Below are positions 1 through 7,652 of a stretch of 10,425 nt of DNA, in pieces. The translations under genes were made by a program, and so were the position numbers. The first letter of the stretch is position 1; the number at the start of each line of letters is the position of its first letter. The DNA is from JALZAH01 sp051000755 (GTDB lineage: Bacteria > Actinomycetota > Acidimicrobiia > Acidimicrobiales > Palsa-688): NCBI GenBank assembly GCA_051000755.1, contig JBPCNZ010000075.1, positions 1 to 10,425 of the forward strand, in the 5' to 3' direction. The notes beneath the pieces were generated by a model, which was given only the letters and a program-made list of their open reading frames with translations, was not told the DNA's origin and searched no databases.

Positions 1-3000
1 GGTGTCGCCCCACGGGCCGCGCTCGCCGACCGAGCCGCGCCAGTCGGTGACGGGCCAGTCCACGCCGTCGGGGCCCGCGGTGGCGACCACATGGCCGGCC
101 AGGCGGAGCACGGAACGATCCCCCAGGGCGGTGACCTCGGGGACCAGGCCCGTCGGGTCCCAGGTCAGGGTGGTGTCGCCCACGGCGACCAGATGGCCGG
201 ACGCGTCGACGTCGACCGGGACCTCTCCCCGCCCGTCATCGACGGCGACCAGACGACCGAGGGCATCCCATCGCAGCCGGCGCTCACCGCCGGGGCCGGA
301 CTCCGCCACCCGTCGCCCGCCGGCGTCGTAGGAGAAGGTGACCGTGCCGGTCTCGTCGTCGATGTGGGTGAGCTGGTGGGCGGCGTCGTAGTGCAACGTC
401 CGGGTGCGCCCTCCGCTGGTCTCGGTGGCGATCCGCCCGGCGCCGTCGTAGGACCATCGCGACGTCCCCGCCCCGTCGGTCGCTTCGATCAACCGGCCGG
501 CTCCGTCGTAGGCGTACGACGTCGACCCCACCGAGGCGTCGGGGTCGGCGGTGGTGACGACCCGACCGGCCGCGTCATAGGCGACGACGACCGACGAGGT
601 AGAGGAGCCGACCGTGACGGCGTAGCCGACCATGTGGCCGGCCTCGTTGTAGTGCCACCGGCGCCGCGAACCGTCGGCGTCGAGGGACAGGAGGCGACCG
701 TCCCGGTCGTGGCTGAGGCTGACCTGGCCCCACGGTGCTCCAGAGACCGATGTCAGCAAGCCCCGCTCGTCGTAGTCGTAGGCCACCTCGGAGCCGGCGG
801 CGTCGCGCCGGGCCGCCAGCCGCCCGGATTCGTCGTAGCGCCACGCCATCGACCGGCGCTCATCGGACCAGGACACGAGGCGACCGGCGGCCGACCACGC
901 GAAGGCCTCGGTGCGGTCCGGCCCCGGCTCGTGGCGCAGGCCCACCCGGCCGTCGGCGTCGTGCTCGTAGACCACCACGTTGCGGCCGTCGACGTAGACG
1001 TCGGAGACCAGGCCCCGCTCGTCGCGGCGGTAGGTCACCCGTTCGCCGGTGGGCAGCGTCCGCCCGGTGAGGTCCCCGGCCCGGTCGTGGTCGAAGGCGG
1101 TCACCCGACCCATCTGGTCCTCGACCACCCGGACTCGGCCGACGAGATCGAAGCGGCGGGCCACGACCCCGCCCAGAGGGTCGACCATGGCCACCTGGTT
1201 GCCGGCGGCGTCGTAGCGGTACTCGACCCGCTGCCCGGTGGGGTCGACGCTGGCGGTGAGACGGCCAGCCAGGTCGTACTCGTAGGACCGGGTCCGCCCG
1301 GCCGGGTCGGTGCGGGCCACCTCGTTGCCGGCCTCGTCGTAGGTCGCCGTGGTCCGCTGCGAGCCCACCGTCGTGGCCACGATCCGTCCGGAACGGTCCC
1401 GCTCGTAGCGGGTCGACCGTCCCTCCGGGGAAACGATCTCGGCGATGCGATGACGGCCATCACGGCGGTAGCGCCAGACGGAACCGTCGGTCGCGGTCTC
1501 CGAGGCCAGCATCCCCAGCTCGTCGTAGGTGAAGGTGCGCCGGTCGGGCCCGGCCGCCAGCTCCATCAGGCGGCCTCCCGGCGACCAGCGCCGGGCCTCC
1601 ACCACCCCGTCGGGATCGCGCCGCTCGACGGGGCGGTCGGCCAGATCCCACGACTGGGTGGTGATGGCCCCGGTCGGCGTCGTGGTGGAGATCAGGTTGC
1701 CGGCCTCGTCGTAGTCGTAGCCGGTCGTCGATCCTGCCGCGTCGGTGCGGATCCGGAGGCGGCCGTCGCTGTCGAACGAGGCCTGCTCCACGCGGCCCAG
1801 GGGCTCGGTGAACGACGCGGGCCGGCCCTCGACGTCGTGGCCGATGGACCAGACACCACCGTCGGGGGCGTGGACCATGGACAGCTCGCCGAGCAGGGTC
1901 TGGGCGTACTCCCATTTGCTGCCGTCGGGGTTGGTCAGCCCGACGAGGCTGCCGAGCTGGTCGTGGCGGAGGTCCGATGCATCACCCAGCGGGTTGATGA
2001 CGCGTTCGACGGCACCCGTCGACGCGTACTCGAGGCCGATCCGGCCTCCTCGGGGGTCCACGACGGCGGCCAGGCGGCCGGCCGGGGTGTAGTGCAGCTC
2101 GAAGCGGTTGGCCTCTTCGTCGGTGATGACCAGCAGGCGCCCGGCGTCATCGTGGTCGAACGAAACGGTGCTGCCGTCGGTGTGGGTGACCCGACGGGCT
2201 TGGCCGGTCGGGCCCGGCTCGACCCGCACCACGCCACCCTGCCCGTCGCGGCTGGCCACCACGCAACCGTCCTCGTCGTGGTCGAACTCCATGCGGACAC
2301 CGTCACCGTCGACCACGGCGACAAGCAGGTCTCGCTCGTCGTAGACGAAGCGCTGCTCGGCGCCGAGAGGGTCGCGGATGACCGCCGGCAGCAGGGCATC
2401 GCCGTCGTAGTCGAAGGTGACGACCCGCCCGCCGGGGCGCTCATGGGCGATCGTTCTGTCGAGGGCGTCGTAGCGCCAACTCTCCCCTCCGCCCCCCGAG
2501 GCGGTGACCGTGGCTCCCCCCTCCCAGGTGGAACGGATCTGCTCGGAACCGTCGAACGATGTCTGGGCGCCGACCCGACCGTCGGCATCGAAGGACCGAT
2601 GAAACCGGTTCCCCTCGGCATTGACGATCCCGACCAGGCGCCCGATCTCGTCGTGGTCGAACAGGTTCACCGGGCCGCCGTCGGTGTCGCCGATGCGGGT
2701 CCGCCTCCACGGCAGGTATTCGAGCGTCGTCTCCCGCCCCAGGGGGGAGACCTGGCGGGTGACCCGGCCGTCGCCGTCGTAGGTGTTGTGGCACAACCGC
2801 ACCTCGTCGGCGTCGTACACGGCCACGATGAGACCGGACCCGTCCCCGTCGTAACGGCGCCGCCCGCCCGGCCCGTCGACCGCGATCAGATCACCGTCCG
2901 AGTCATAGTGGTACGTCACCGACCGGCCGTCGGAGAGACCGACGGAGGCTATGCGATCGTCCTCCCACACCAGGTCCAACCGGCGGCCGCCTTCGTGGTC

Positions 3001-3858
3001 GAGTCGGACCAGGCGGTCACCCTCGTGGACGAAGGTCGTGACTCCCAAGGTGGGGCTGGAGACGGTCCTCAGTCGGCCCTCGGGATCGAAGGTCCACTCC
3101 TGCAGGGCCCACGTCGACGTCGGATCCCAGCGCAGGGTCAGGCCGCCGCCGGCTCCGAGGAGGGTGGCGTCCACCCCCGGGACCCGCCGCCAGACGGCGT
3201 CGGCGCCGGTGAACTCCGCCTGCTTGCCGTCGGGACCGCGGTAGCGGGCCGTGGTGTCATCGACACGAACGAGGGAGGCGCTGGCCCAGGTCCACCAGCC
3301 CCGCCCGTGACCGCTCTCCTCGAGCAGGCGGGATGAGTACACCCGGGTCCAGGCCAGAGGGCCCAGGCGGGACGGGACAACGAGATCCTGCTCCACCTCG
3401 GTGAAGTGCCCGGTGGCCGTGCAGATGGGGTCGTTGACATAACCGGAGTCGACCGGGATGGCGCCGGCGGTGGCGGGCGGGACCGTCACCGCGCTGGGCA
3501 AGCTGCTGATGGTGCCGGGGTCGACCCCGGCGCTGAGGGCGGCCGTGTTGAACGCCGACTGGAACGACGACGCGGGCACGGTCACGACCCCCGCGGCCGT
3601 GGATCCCTGATCGGCGGTCACGAACGCCTGCTTGGTCAGGCTGACGAACTCGTCGGTGGTCTGCTGGGTGGAGGCCAGGGCGGGGAGGGCGGAGTCCATC
3701 AGGTCTCCGTTCGACACCGTGATGGAGCCCGAGGCCTGGAACTGGTCGTAGCTCCCCCGGAGATGGTTGATGGCGCTCACGAGAGTGTCGCTCGCCGGCT
3801 TGGCGGCGTCCACGAAGGCCTGGAGGTTGTCGGGACAAGCCGAAACGGGTGCAGCCAA
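1..3858 (-). CDS. RHS/YD-repeat protein, N-terminal 1286 residues (C-terminus beyond left edge)
   Basis: The frame is open from a TTG at 3858 to base 1 with no stop. Residues 1-130 are a non-repeat domain: no signal peptide, no PAAR motif, two predicted helical stretches (about 9-42 and 50-85), then a Pro/Thr/Val-rich linker. Residues about 143-210 match the DUF6531-type entry to RHS proteins (DPICTATGHFTEVEQDL, then TRVYSSR and GRGWW). From about 300 onward there are some 25-30 YD repeats such as YDYDEAGNLI, YRYDAAGNQV and WRYDESGRL. The last visible residues (VTDWRGSVGERGPWGDT) look like the segment before the DPxGRFLSPDP end of the core. RHS proteins fold into a closed beta-cocoon that encloses a variable C-terminal toxin; here that end is off-window. 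The TTG start is chosen because GGAGGG lies 8 nt upstream (3867-3872) and no other start codon is in frame nearby. Toxin identity is unknown; a wall- or surface-associated RHS protein is the alternative. Confidence 0.93.
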   Translation of the reverse strand, partial: MAAPVSACPDNLQAFVDAAKPASDTLVSAINHLRGSYDQFQASGSITVSNGDLMDSALPALASTQQTTDEFVSLTKQAFVTADQGSTAAGVVTVPASSFQSAFNTAALSAGVDPGTISSLPSAVTVPPATAGAIPVDSGYVNDPICTATGHFTEVEQDLVVPSRLGPLAWTRVYSSRLLEESGHGRGWWTWASASLVRVDDTTARYRGPDGKQAEFTGADAVWRRVPGVDATLLGAGGGLTLRWDPTSTWALQEWTFDPEGRLRTVSSPTLGVTTFVHEGDRLVRLDHEGGRRLDLVWEDDRIASVGLSDGRSVTYHYDSDGDLIAVDGPGGRRRYDGDGSGLIVAVYDADEVRLCHNTYDGDGRVTRQVSPLGRETTLEYLPWRRTRIGDTDGGPVNLFDHDEIGRLVGIVNAEGNRFHRSFDADGRVGAQTSFDGSEQIRSTWEGGATVTASGGGGESWRYDALDRTIAHERPGGRVVTFDYDGDALLPAVIRDPLGAEQRFVYDERDLLVAVVDGDGVRMEFDHDEDGCVVASRDGQGGVVRVEPGPTGQARRVTHTDGSTVSFDHDDAGRLLVITDEEANRFELHYTPAGRLAAVVDPRGGRIGLEYASTGAVERVINPLGDASDLRHDQLGSLVGLTNPDGSKWEYAQTLLGELSMVHAPDGGVWSIGHDVEGRPASFTEPLGRVEQASFDSDGRLRIRTDAAGSTTGYDYDEAGNLISTTTPTGAITTQSWDLADRPVERRDPDGVVEARRWSPGGRLMELAAGPDRRTFTYDELGMLASETATDGSVWRYRRDGRHRIAEIVSPEGRSTRYERDRSGRIVATTVGSQRTTATYDEAGNEVARTDPAGRTRSYEYDLAGRLTASVDPTGQRVEYRYDAAGNQVAMVDPLGGVVARRFDLVGRVRVVEDQMGRVTAFDHDRAGDLTGRTLPTGERVTYRRDERGLVSDVYVDGRNVVVYEHDADGRVGLRHEPGPDRTEAFAWSAAGRLVSWSDERRSMAWRYDESGRLAARRDAAGSEVAYDYDERGLLTSVSGAPWGQVSLSHDRDGRLLSLDADGSRRRWHYNEAGHMVGYAVTVGSSTSSVVVAYDAAGRVVTTADPDASVGSTSYAYDGAGRLIEATDGAGTSRWSYDGAGRIATETSGGRTRTLHYDAAHQLTHIDDETGTVTFSYDAGGRRVAESGPGGERRLRWDALGRLVAVDDGRGEVPVDVDASGHLVAVGDTTLTWDPTGLVPEVTALGDRSVLRLAGHVVATAGPDGVDWPVTDWRGSVGERGPWGDT

Positions 3859-3953
3859 GGCGCAATCCCTCCGATACGGACCCGCCGGAACCGGGACGGG
3901 CGCGATGTTACTAACGTCGGGGGTGCGCTGTGGAAGGCGAGGAGGACAGTCCC
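3859..3953. promoter_or_regulatory. Divergent intergenic region between the RHS and WXG-like genes
   Basis: These 95 bp separate two divergent starts and must hold both 5' regions. Seen directly: a minus-strand ribosome binding site (GGAGGG, complement of 3867-3872) 8 nt before the TTG of the RHS gene, and a plus-strand site (GAGGAGG, 3939-3945) 8 nt before the GTG at 3954. The least GC-rich stretch, 3905-3916, contains the short odd palindrome GTTACTAAC, and a -10 element could lie there. I could not assign convincing -35/-10 boxes to either strand, so the promoter call rests mainly on gene arrangement. Confidence 0.4.
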
Positions 3954-4436
3954 GTGGGTGTGTACGGATCAAACGAGACAGCGAGCTCGGCGAACGTCAA
4001 CTTCGCCTTTGCCCTGGCCCTGCAAGCGGCCCGTGACCTCTACACCCTCCATTCGGCCGTTGACACCTGCCAGAACGCCCGGGCCACGGCCGCAGGCAAG
4101 GCCAGGCCGGACTGGTCGGGCAACAACCGTGACCTCTTCGAGGGCAAGCTCCGGACCGAGGGCAGCGATAGCTCAGCGGTCTCGGGCGGCCTGGTGGCTC
4201 TGGCCAACCGCTTCGCCGCCTCCTGGGCCCAGGCCCGGGGCGAGCAGGATCGCATCAACACGGCCCGCTATGTCCAACACCAACAGGACAGCGAGAACTG
4301 GGCCCAGAAGGGTGTCGACTCCATCATCGGTCAGCCCGACAGCGGGGCGCCGCCCACCGACCCCCCGGTCCCATCGCCACCGGACTACCAGCCCACCCGG
4401 GCCCCGATGCATCCGGAGTTCGAGAACCGGAAGTAG
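3954..4436 (+). CDS. WXG100-like small helical protein with proline-rich tail
   Basis: The protein has 160 residues and I do not recognise a named family. It starts MGVYGSNET and is helical to about residue 125. A W54-S55-G56 turn followed by NNRDLFEGKL recalls the helix-turn-helix W-x-G of WXG100/ESX proteins, where a hydrophobic or aromatic residue follows the turn. Residues 127-160 are rich in Pro (PPTDPPVPSPPDYQP) and likely disordered. There is no signal peptide or membrane segment. GTG 3954 is preferred over an in-frame GTG at 3930 because GAGGAGG (3939-3945) sits 8 nt upstream of it. It diverges from the RHS gene, whose N-terminus is also helical and leaderless, so it may be a secretion partner or chaperone (inference). 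It is longer than a canonical WXG100 protein (about 100 residues). It converges with the next gene, leaving 13 bp. Confidence 0.75.
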   Translation: MGVYGSNETASSANVNFAFALALQAARDLYTLHSAVDTCQNARATAAGKARPDWSGNNRDLFEGKLRTEGSDSSAVSGGLVALANRFAASWAQARGEQDRINTARYVQHQQDSENWAQKGVDSIIGQPDSGAPPTDPPVPSPPDYQPTRAPMHPEFENRK

Positions 4437-4449
4437 GGCCAACCGTTCG

Positions 4450-5289
4450 TCACGGGTTGTAAAACAGGCCGGTGAACCCGAGCGCCAGCCACGGCCGTCG
4501 CCCGCCGGCCCGGAGCCGGCCCCGGACGATCGGTCCCCACTGACCGATCCGGCCGTAGCCCACCAGCATGAGGGTCAGCGCATCGGCCGAGATGCGGCAG
4601 TCCACCGGGATCTCCCCTGCCGGCTCCACCGTGGCCGCTCCGTCGGCGACACGGACCACGAAGCGAGGGCCATCGGGAGCCACGTTCACCCCGTAGGTCA
4701 CCCGCCGCCCGGCCACACCCTCCGGGTTGACCGAGAGGGGCATCATGGAGGTGACCGCCCGGATCACCAGCTGGGCCTCGGGGACCGAGATGGGCCAGGG
4801 TCGCCCGACCGTGGCCGCCACGTCGTAGCCGTGGACGAGTTGCTCGCCGACGAGCATGGCCGTGGCCGTGCTCAGGCTCAGCGAGACCCCGTCCCCGTAC
4901 CAGGGCGTGGCGATCTGTTGCCCGCCCGGGACCGCGGCGGTGGTGGCCAGGAAGTCCTCGACCCGCGCCGCGATGAGGCCTGACAGAGCCACCGAATCCC
5001 GTTCGGGCTCCACGGCCAGGGTGCCGGCGGTGACGGCGGAGAGCCGGTCGGCGAAGGTGCCCGTCGGGGGGATGAAGGTGGCCACGGCCGCGGTTTCGCC
5101 CCTTGCCGCTTCAGTAAAGCCTTGCAGGCCGGCCGCCAGGTGCGCCCCCACCTCGCCAACCGTCCACGCCGATCGGCGCACGGGCAGGGCGGGGTCGGCG
5201 ATCGAACGGATCAGGGCCGCGGTCCGCCGAGCAGCCTCAGCGAGGGTGGCGCGAGCCTCGTTGTTGTCGATCGACAGATCGGTGGTCAT
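4450..5289 (-). CDS. Maleylpyruvate isomerase (MDMPI/DinB-fold) family protein with SCP2-like C-terminus
   Basis: The protein has 279 residues from the ATG at 5289. Residues 10-160 form the DinB/MDMPI four-helix domain: AWTVGEVGAHLA supplies H50 and GEQLVHGYDVA supplies E149 and H153. This is the His/Glu/His metal triad of mycothiol-dependent maleylpyruvate isomerase, with the same E-x3-H spacing. Residues about 200-279 (ISADALTLMLVGYGRIGQWG) resemble the SCP2-like domain often fused to this family. A thiol-dependent isomerase or transferase in the cytoplasm is likely; the substrate cannot be read from sequence. Start choice: ATG 5289 gives a normal family N-terminus but has no clear Shine-Dalgarno. 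An in-frame ATG at 5442 has AGGAGGT 4 nt upstream (5447-5453) but would add 51 residues with no family resemblance and lower G/C at third positions. It diverges from the MFS transporter gene. Confidence 0.85.
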   Translation of the reverse strand: MTTDLSIDNNEARATLAEAARRTAALIRSIADPALPVRRSAWTVGEVGAHLAAGLQGFTEAARGETAAVATFIPPTGTFADRLSAVTAGTLAVEPERDSVALSGLIAARVEDFLATTAAVPGGQQIATPWYGDGVSLSLSTATAMLVGEQLVHGYDVAATVGRPWPISVPEAQLVIRAVTSMMPLSVNPEGVAGRRVTYGVNVAPDGPRFVVRVADGAATVEPAGEIPVDCRISADALTLMLVGYGRIGQWGPIVRGRLRAGGRRPWLALGFTGLFYNP

Positions 5290-5528
5290 GGCGGCATCGA
5301 AGTGGGGCGGGAACCCGGCGGACCGATCCTGGTGCGTCGCCACCGGGGTGGATGCCGGCGAGCGCCGCCAACTCCTCAGCGCTGAGGGAGTGGTTCTGTT
5401 GGTCGGGTCGGGCCGTTGGGTACACCCCAACCGTGCCACCATCTCTACCTCCTGGCAACGGGTCGCCCCTTTCCGTCGCCGGCGGGGAGGGAGGGCGTCT
5501 GATCCGGGTTGCCGGAGGGCGAGCCCGG
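5290..5528. promoter_or_regulatory. Divergent intergenic region with two inverted repeats (candidate operators)
   Basis: This 239-bp gap lies between the MDMPI-family and MFS starts. It contains a dyad at 5371-5391 (ACTCCTCAGC facing GCTGAGGGAGT), whose core CCTCAGCGCTGAGG is a perfect 14-bp palindrome, with a one-base bulge before the outer ACT/AGT. A second inverted repeat is at 5415-5431 (GTTGGG, 5-nt spacer, CCCAAC). Palindromes of this size between divergent genes are typical of dimeric repressor sites such as TetR-family operators, but no regulator gene is adjacent. The MFS ribosome binding site is at 5514-5519. If the MDMPI gene really starts at 5442, both dyads would be coding. Confidence 0.4.
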
Positions 5529-6998
5529 ATGCAGGTGATCGTCATGCTCGCCGCCGTCCTGGGCCTGTCGGCCGCGGATACCGGTGCCATCGGGTCTCTC
5601 GCGGCGCCGCTCGAGCAGAGCTTCCACATCGGCAACACCCGCCTGGGACTCCTGGTCACGGTCACGACCGTGGTGGGGGTGGTGGCCACCCTGCCCTTCG
5701 GGGCGCTCGCCGACCGCCTGAACCGCATTCGGGTCCTGCAGGCCGCCGTGTTCACCTGGGGCATCGCCACCGCCATCAGCGCCTGCTCCGTCTCCTACAC
5801 GATGCTCCTCATCACCCGGATAGCGCTGGGGGTCCTGGTCGCGGCGGCCGGACCGCTCGTCGTGTCCCTCGCCGGTGATCTGTTCCCCGCCAACGAGCGG
5901 GGCCGCTTGTTCGGCCTGGTCCTGAGCGGCGAGCTCATCGGGGGTGGCTTCGGGATCGTGGCCGCGGGCACGCTCTCGGGGGTCGCCGGCTGGCGGCCGG
6001 CGCTGGCCATCCTCGCGGTCCCTGCATTCGTCCTCGTCTGGGAGCTCCGGCGCCATTTCCCTGAACCGGTCCGCGGCGGAAGGAGCGTCCTGGCAGCAGG
6101 GGCAACGACGATCCCCGCCGCCGGGGACGCCCCTGACGAGGTGGCGGCCGAGACGTGCACGATCCCCCTGCCCTCGGGCGGCGGCACGGAACCGTCGATG
6201 GTCTTCGAGCAGGCCACCGCCAAGGGCGTGACACCGCCCCCCCACCTCGACCTGTCGGGGCCGGCCCCGGAGGGGCTGTGGAGCGCGGTGCGCTACGTCC
6301 TCCGGGTGCGCACCAACGTCGCCCTGATCGTGGCCTCGGGCTTCGGCTATTTCTTCCTGCAGGGCCTCGAAACGTTCGCCGAACTGTTCTTTCGTGACCG
6401 CTACGGCGTCGGCCAGTCGCTCGCCAGTGTCCTGTTCGTCTTCATCGCCCTCAGCTCCATCATCGGGGTGCTGGCCGGCGGGCGGATCGCCGACGGCCTC
6501 ATCAGGCGGGGCCACAGCAGTGCTCGGCTTGTCGTCGCCGCCGTCGCCTTTCTTGCCACTCCGGCCTTCTTCGCCCCTGGGGTGCTCACCACGACCCTGG
6601 CCGTGTCGCTCCCCCTGTTCATCATCGCCGGCGCCGCCATCGGGGCCGTCAACCCGCCGCTCGACTCCGCCCGCTTCGACATCATGCCGTCCACCCTGTG
6701 GGGGCGAGCCGAGGCGGTCCGCACCACGCTCCGCACGGTGCTCCAGGGGGCGGCGCCGCTCGTCTTCGGGTTCGTCTCGGGAGCCTTCGGCGCGTCGAAC
6801 CCGGGCATCGGCGCCGGGATCAACACGTCCCGATCGGCCGTGTCGGGGGCGTCGGGCCACGGCCTGGCCTTGGCCTTTCTGGTCCTGTCCGCCCCGCTGC
6901 TTCTCGCCGGCGCGGTGCTGGCGGCTGACCGGCACCGCTACCTCCGCGACGTCGTCGCCGCCAACCGGATGCACTTCGTCTCCCTCGATCAGCCCTGA
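5529..6998 (+). CDS. Major facilitator superfamily (MFS) transporter
   Basis: The protein has 489 residues, is polytopic, and probably has 12 membrane helices in two halves of six. Seen: first helix from residue 2 (VIVMLAAVLGL); motif A in loop 2-3 (GALADRLNRIRVL, 58-70); helices to about residue 172; a long hydrophilic central loop (about 175-252, rich in Pro/Ala/Gly); and a second half with a motif-A echo at 317-328 (GGRIADGLIRRG), last helix about 445-466 and a cytoplasmic tail. Known for the family: secondary transport, usually proton-coupled export or uptake of small molecules. The substrate cannot be inferred. ATG 5529 is chosen because GGAGGG (5514-5519) lies 9 nt upstream and the first helix begins at once; the frame is open back to 5352, but that stretch lacks membrane character. 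It diverges from the MDMPI-family gene, which might act on the same compound (inference). Confidence 0.9.
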   Translation: MQVIVMLAAVLGLSAADTGAIGSLAAPLEQSFHIGNTRLGLLVTVTTVVGVVATLPFGALADRLNRIRVLQAAVFTWGIATAISACSVSYTMLLITRIALGVLVAAAGPLVVSLAGDLFPANERGRLFGLVLSGELIGGGFGIVAAGTLSGVAGWRPALAILAVPAFVLVWELRRHFPEPVRGGRSVLAAGATTIPAAGDAPDEVAAETCTIPLPSGGGTEPSMVFEQATAKGVTPPPHLDLSGPAPEGLWSAVRYVLRVRTNVALIVASGFGYFFLQGLETFAELFFRDRYGVGQSLASVLFVFIALSSIIGVLAGGRIADGLIRRGHSSARLVVAAVAFLATPAFFAPGVLTTTLAVSLPLFIIAGAAIGAVNPPLDSARFDIMPSTLWGRAEAVRTTLRTVLQGAAPLVFGFVSGAFGASNPGIGAGINTSRSAVSGASGHGLALAFLVLSAPLLLAGAVLAADRHRYLRDVVAANRMHFVSLDQP

Positions 6999-7068
6999 CG
7001 CCGGGCGCCACCCACCCCAAGAGGCAAGGGCGATCCAAGTAAGCCCCGGCCCCGCCACAGACTGAGCC

Positions 7069-7636
7069 ATGCCCGTGTTGCGCCGCCTCGTCCCTGCTCT
7101 GACCCTGGTGGCGGTGGTGGTGAGCGGATGCGGGGGGGTCGTCGCCGGCGACGTCGAAGACCAGCGGGGCGCCGGGCGCGGAGGCCACCCCTGCCGACGC
7201 CGCCTTCGCCCGCCACATGCTCCCCCACCACCAACGGGCCCTCCAGGTCGGCGCGTTGGCCGCCCAGAAGGGGAACGACCCTCGGGTGCGGGCGTTCGGC
7301 CAGCGAATCATCGCCGAGCAGACCCCCGAGGAGCAACGCCTGGTCGGCTGGGTGACGACCCTCCACCTGACCCGCCAGCCCAGTGACGCCATGATGGCGG
7401 ACGGCTACATCACCGACGGCGAGCTGGGCCGGCTGCAGGCCGAGTCCGGCCCGACCTTCGATCACGACTTCTTGCTCCTCTCGGCCCGCAGCGAGAGCGG
7501 CGCCGCGACCATGGCTCAACAGGAGCTGGCCGGTGGCACCTACCTCCCAGCGCGGACCTTGGCGACCTCCATCGCCGGCGCCCCGCACAGCGAGATCCCC
7601 CAGCTGCGGGCCCTGGCCGCCGGCCTACCGGGCTGA
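7069..7636 (+). CDS. DUF305 family lipoprotein, split by a one-base frameshift
   Basis: ATG 7069 opens a clear lipoprotein signal peptide (MPVLRRLVPALTLVAVVVSGC; lipobox V-S-G-C, Cys21 at 7129-7131). In that frame the sequence after Cys21 becomes an Arg/Pro-rich shadow. From the next codons, the +1 frame reads GGSSPATSKTSG, then the DUF305 body, ending at TGA 7634-7636. Removing one G from the seven-G run (7132-7138) joins both parts into a normal exported protein of about 188 residues. The body has the DUF305 motif FARHMLPHHQRAL, then AFGQRIIAEQTPEEQ. DUF305 is a ferritin-like helical domain, often exported and found near metal-handling genes; its function is not established. The second half keeps the fold (DHDFLLLSARSESGAATMA) but lacks the second HH pair. 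No clear Shine-Dalgarno precedes 7069. An internal ATG at 7217 could express the domain without export. Sequencing error, pseudogene and phase variation all remain possible. Confidence 0.82.
7132..7138 (+). repeat. Seven-G homopolymer at the DUF305 frameshift
   Basis: Seven consecutive G directly follow the lipobox cysteine codon. Six G would put the signal peptide in frame with the DUF305 domain; seven do not. Homopolymers of this kind are prone to slippage in replication and to miscalling in sequencing. Confidence 0.85.
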
Positions 7637-7652
7637 GCCCCCCGAAGCCGCC

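Noticed and set aside
91..3336. A 1081-codon open frame on the plus strand opposite the RHS gene
   Set aside because: The translation is a Val/Gly/Asp/Pro-rich monotone caused by the mirror image of GC-biased YD-repeat codons; the minus frame has clear RHS motifs, a ribosome binding site and full continuity.
3907..3915. GTTACTAAC odd palindrome in the RHS/WXG intergenic region as an operator
   Set aside because: It is too short to distinguish from chance without comparison to related genomes.
4440..4459. CAACC/GGTTG inverted repeat between the WXG-like and MDMPI gene ends as a terminator
   Set aside because: The stem is only 5 bp with a 10-nt loop and no T-run, and it overlaps the MDMPI stop codon; this is expected by chance.
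3406..4983. A 525-codon plus-strand open frame spanning the RHS start, the WXG-like gene and the MDMPI gene
   Set aside because: It crosses three genes supported by motifs and start signals in other frames and shows no domain of its own.
5445..7070. A 541-codon minus-strand open frame opposite the MFS gene
   Set aside because: Composition is charged and Gly/Asp/Arg-rich without motifs; the plus frame has membrane helices and MFS motif A.
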